From contig CAYULA010000001.1 in assembly GCA_964445525.1 (NCBI GenBank), positions 124,001 to 188,000 on the forward strand: 64,000 bases of DNA, read 5' to 3'. Positions within the stretch are counted from its first letter, which is position 1, and every line of letters begins with the position of its first letter. Under the pieces are notes generated by a model that was given only the letters and a program-made list of their open reading frames with translations, was not told where the DNA came from and searched no databases. Below are positions 62,530 through 64,000 of the stretch, one piece after another. The translations under genes and the position numbers were made by a program. This DNA is from Penumbrarchaeum sp964445525 (GTDB taxonomy: Archaea > Thermoplasmatota > Penumbrarchaeia > Penumbrarchaeales > Penumbrarchaeaceae).

Positions 62530-63062
62530 TGATAAAAGTGGGAATATTTTCTTTCGAGGGGAGGACCCCTCAAATAGCCGAAGGGAGCTTTGTATTTGAA
62601 ACCGCCACCGTGGTTGGTGATGTCACACTGGGCAAAGATGTTTATGTCGGTCCTGGAGCCGTTGTAAGGGGAGACTATGGAAAGGTGGTAATCGGGGACA
62701 GGACCTCTGTCGAGGAAAATGTCGTCATACATGCCAGACCCGGGGATGTTACGACTATAGGAAAGGATGTGACACTGGGACACAGCTGTGTGGTACACAA
62801 CTGCACGGTAGATGACTTTGCAGTTATCGGAATGGGAGCGGTTGTGTCCGATTTCTCCCATGTGGGAAGATGGGTCTTCGTTGCCGAGGGTTCCGTTGTT
62901 AAAACCAGATCCGAAATAGAAGACGAGATGATCGTGGCGGGAATCCCTGCAACTCCAAAAAAGAAGATCAGTGAGGAACTGAGGAAAACATGGATCGGGT
63001 TCAAGGCAATCTATCCCGACCTGGCAAGGAGATATCCCAAAGGGTTGAAGAGATTGGATTGA
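62529..63062 (+). CDS. Gamma-carbonic-anhydrase-like hexapeptide protein
   Basis: The 177-residue protein is a left-handed beta helix with the gamma-carbonic-anhydrase pattern: GAVVRGDYGKVVIGDRTSVE, VVIHARPGD, TLGHSCVVHNC (the second and third zinc-ligand histidines) and GMGAVVSDF, ending with VAGIPATPKKKI. All three expected His ligands are present. It may hydrate CO2, but many proteins of this group (YrdA/PaaY-like) have other roles. The ATG overlaps the MscS stop codon. A GTG one codon earlier is also open. Confidence 0.88.
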   Translation: MIKVGIFSFEGRTPQIAEGSFVFETATVVGDVTLGKDVYVGPGAVVRGDYGKVVIGDRTSVEENVVIHARPGDVTTIGKDVTLGHSCVVHNCTVDDFAVIGMGAVVSDFSHVGRWVFVAEGSVVKTRSEIEDEMIVAGIPATPKKKISEELRKTWIGFKAIYPDLARRYPKGLKRLD

Positions 63063-63133
63063 AAAGACATTCATCTACCGCCATAAATGGTTAAATACAA
63101 TTTTATCTGGTCGGTTCCCAAATCCTGTACCTA

Positions 63134-63145
63134 TCTTTTTAAATG
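63134..63145 (+). promoter_or_regulatory. Putative TATA box for the CorA gene
   Basis: tctttttaaatg lies about 30-40 bases before the ATG at 63174, in a short intergenic gap after the carbonic-anhydrase-like gene. Confidence 0.35.
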
Positions 63146-63173
63146 ATGATATGTATGAAAGATCGGGAATAGG

Positions 63174-64000
63174 ATGGGAAAGATTTCATTCAGGAGATCG
63201 GCGGAACCTGGACTTCCTCCGGGAACCTTGGTTCATGTGGGCGAGAAGAGGCAGAAGAAGGTTACGGTAGACCTGATATCATACAATGAAGACGATTTCA
63301 AAGAAGAGATGATCGGTGACCTGGATAGATTGAAGGAGGTACCCGAACCCGGAAGGATAGCGTGGATAAATGTCAACGGGCTCCATGATGCGGATATAAT
63401 GAAGAAGATAGGGGACCTGTTTTCCATCCATCCTCTGGCAATGGAAGATATTATGAACACTGACCAGAGGTCCAAATCGGAATCCTTCTCAGAGCATCTG
63501 TTTATCGTTTTGAAGATGGTAAGGAAAGGAATGAAAAAAGGGAACGGGATTGAACAGATCAGCCTGGTCCTGGGAAGGGGATATGTGATATCCTTTCAGG
63601 AGTGGGAAGGGGATGTTTTCGATCCCATACGCAAGAGGTTGAGGACGAAAACCGGAAAGATAAGAACCATGGGAGCAGACTATCTTGCCTACACCCTCAT
63701 CGATGCCGTGGTTGACAATTATTTTCCTGTTCTGGAAGAGATCGGCAACGAAATAGAGGATATGGAAATAAGACTGAATGAAAAAGCCGACGACGAAGGC
63801 TTGCAAAGGATACATTCCATAAAGAGAAGATTGATCCAGATCAGAAGATCTATCTGGCCCATGAGGGAGGTCATAAACGGTCTTTTCAGAGAAGAGTATC
63901 TTATGATGGGGGCGGATATTAAACCCTATCTAAGGGACGTTTATGACCATACCATCCAGGTGATGGATACCCTTGAAAGCATGAGGGACATGGCAACGGG
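63174..64000 (+). CDS. corA: CorA-family divalent cation transporter, N-terminal part
   Basis: The frame is open from the ATG at 63174 to the window edge (275 codons). The translation shows the CorA cytosolic funnel: AWINVNGLHDADIMKKIGDL, FSIHPLAMEDIMNTDQRSK, LIDAVVDNYFPVLEEIG and SIKRRLIQIRRSIWPMREV, then EEYLMMGADIKPYLRDVYDHT, which leads into the stalk helix. The GMN pore motif and the two membrane helices must lie beyond the window. CorA proteins take up Mg2+ (or Co2+/Ni2+). It is downstream of the MscS and carbonic-anhydrase-like genes but has its own probable promoter. Confidence 0.93.
   Translation, partial: MGKISFRRSAEPGLPPGTLVHVGEKRQKKVTVDLISYNEDDFKEEMIGDLDRLKEVPEPGRIAWINVNGLHDADIMKKIGDLFSIHPLAMEDIMNTDQRSKSESFSEHLFIVLKMVRKGMKKGNGIEQISLVLGRGYVISFQEWEGDVFDPIRKRLRTKTGKIRTMGADYLAYTLIDAVVDNYFPVLEEIGNEIEDMEIRLNEKADDEGLQRIHSIKRRLIQIRRSIWPMREVINGLFREEYLMMGADIKPYLRDVYDHTIQVMDTLESMRDMAT

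Noticed and set aside
1..64000. CRISPR arrays, insertion sequences with transposases, rRNA genes and riboswitches
   Set aside because: No regularly spaced repeats, no transposase or integrase motifs, no rRNA-like conserved stretch and no recognisable riboswitch core were seen on reading.

Overview
The window is chromosomal DNA of an archaeon. It encodes a tRNA-dependent amidotransferase subunit GatE, an iron-sulfur DNA primase large subunit (PriL), sn-glycerol-1-phosphate dehydrogenase (EgsA), an aRF1-type release-factor paralogue and an archaeal-type diadenylate cyclase. Genes are often preceded by A/T-rich TATA-like boxes and GGTG or GGAGG ribosome-binding sites. The many large secreted proteins with PKD/Ig-like modules and one C-terminal membrane anchor, plus peptidases of several families, suggest a protein-degrading heterotroph. 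An uncultured member of the Thermoplasmata (for example a sediment lineage) would fit, but this placement is inference from gene content.

Layout. 1-7.6 kb: end of a secreted subtilisin, a PhoU/AbrB regulator, a membrane-anchored transglutaminase-like protein, a Cys-cluster protein, an MscS channel fused to a universal stress domain, and an Asp-box (BNR) propeller protein. 7.3-19.2 kb: a co-directional minus-strand run of peptidase T, a 895-residue adhesin-like protein, a clostripain (C11)-PKD surface peptidase overlapping a phosphoesterase by ATGA, a surface protein, an aRF1-like protein with a degenerate GGQ, and a small membrane protein. 19.3-31 kb: housekeeping genes, including a 45-residue zinc ribbon missing from ordinary ORF calls, priL, a GNAT, a V4R-like protein, a glutaminase-fold protein, an aminotransferase, a lipid kinase, a sugar nucleotidyltransferase with glmS, and gatE. 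31-40.5 kb: a secreted thioredoxin-like/Ig protein, an UPF0316 membrane protein, diadenylate cyclase followed by a cation/proton antiporter, egsA, and a presenilin-type intramembrane aspartyl protease. 40.6-46.5 kb: tRNA-Thr(GGU), whose 3' end is duplicated 135 bp downstream, then a distinctly AT-rich segment with one 1715-residue beta-helix/Ig-repeat protein; this looks acquired. 46.4-64 kb: a Cys-cluster PAS histidine kinase, a gingipain-like (C25) surface peptidase, metabolic enzymes, a hybrid histidine kinase, an M32 carboxypeptidase, a lipoprotein, a glycosyltransferase, a small MscS translationally coupled to a gamma-carbonic-anhydrase-like protein, and the start of a CorA transporter.

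Together the genes suggest a cell that digests external protein at its surface (S8, C11, C25), trims the peptides inside (M32, PepT), and manages osmotic and ion balance (two MscS channels, c-di-AMP cyclase with antiporter, CorA). The best candidates for something new are the presenilin homologue, the release-factor paralogue lacking NIKS and GGQ, the duplicated tRNA end with its hairpin-rich 115-bp insert and AT-rich neighbour, and the cyclase-antiporter pair with its unusual start.
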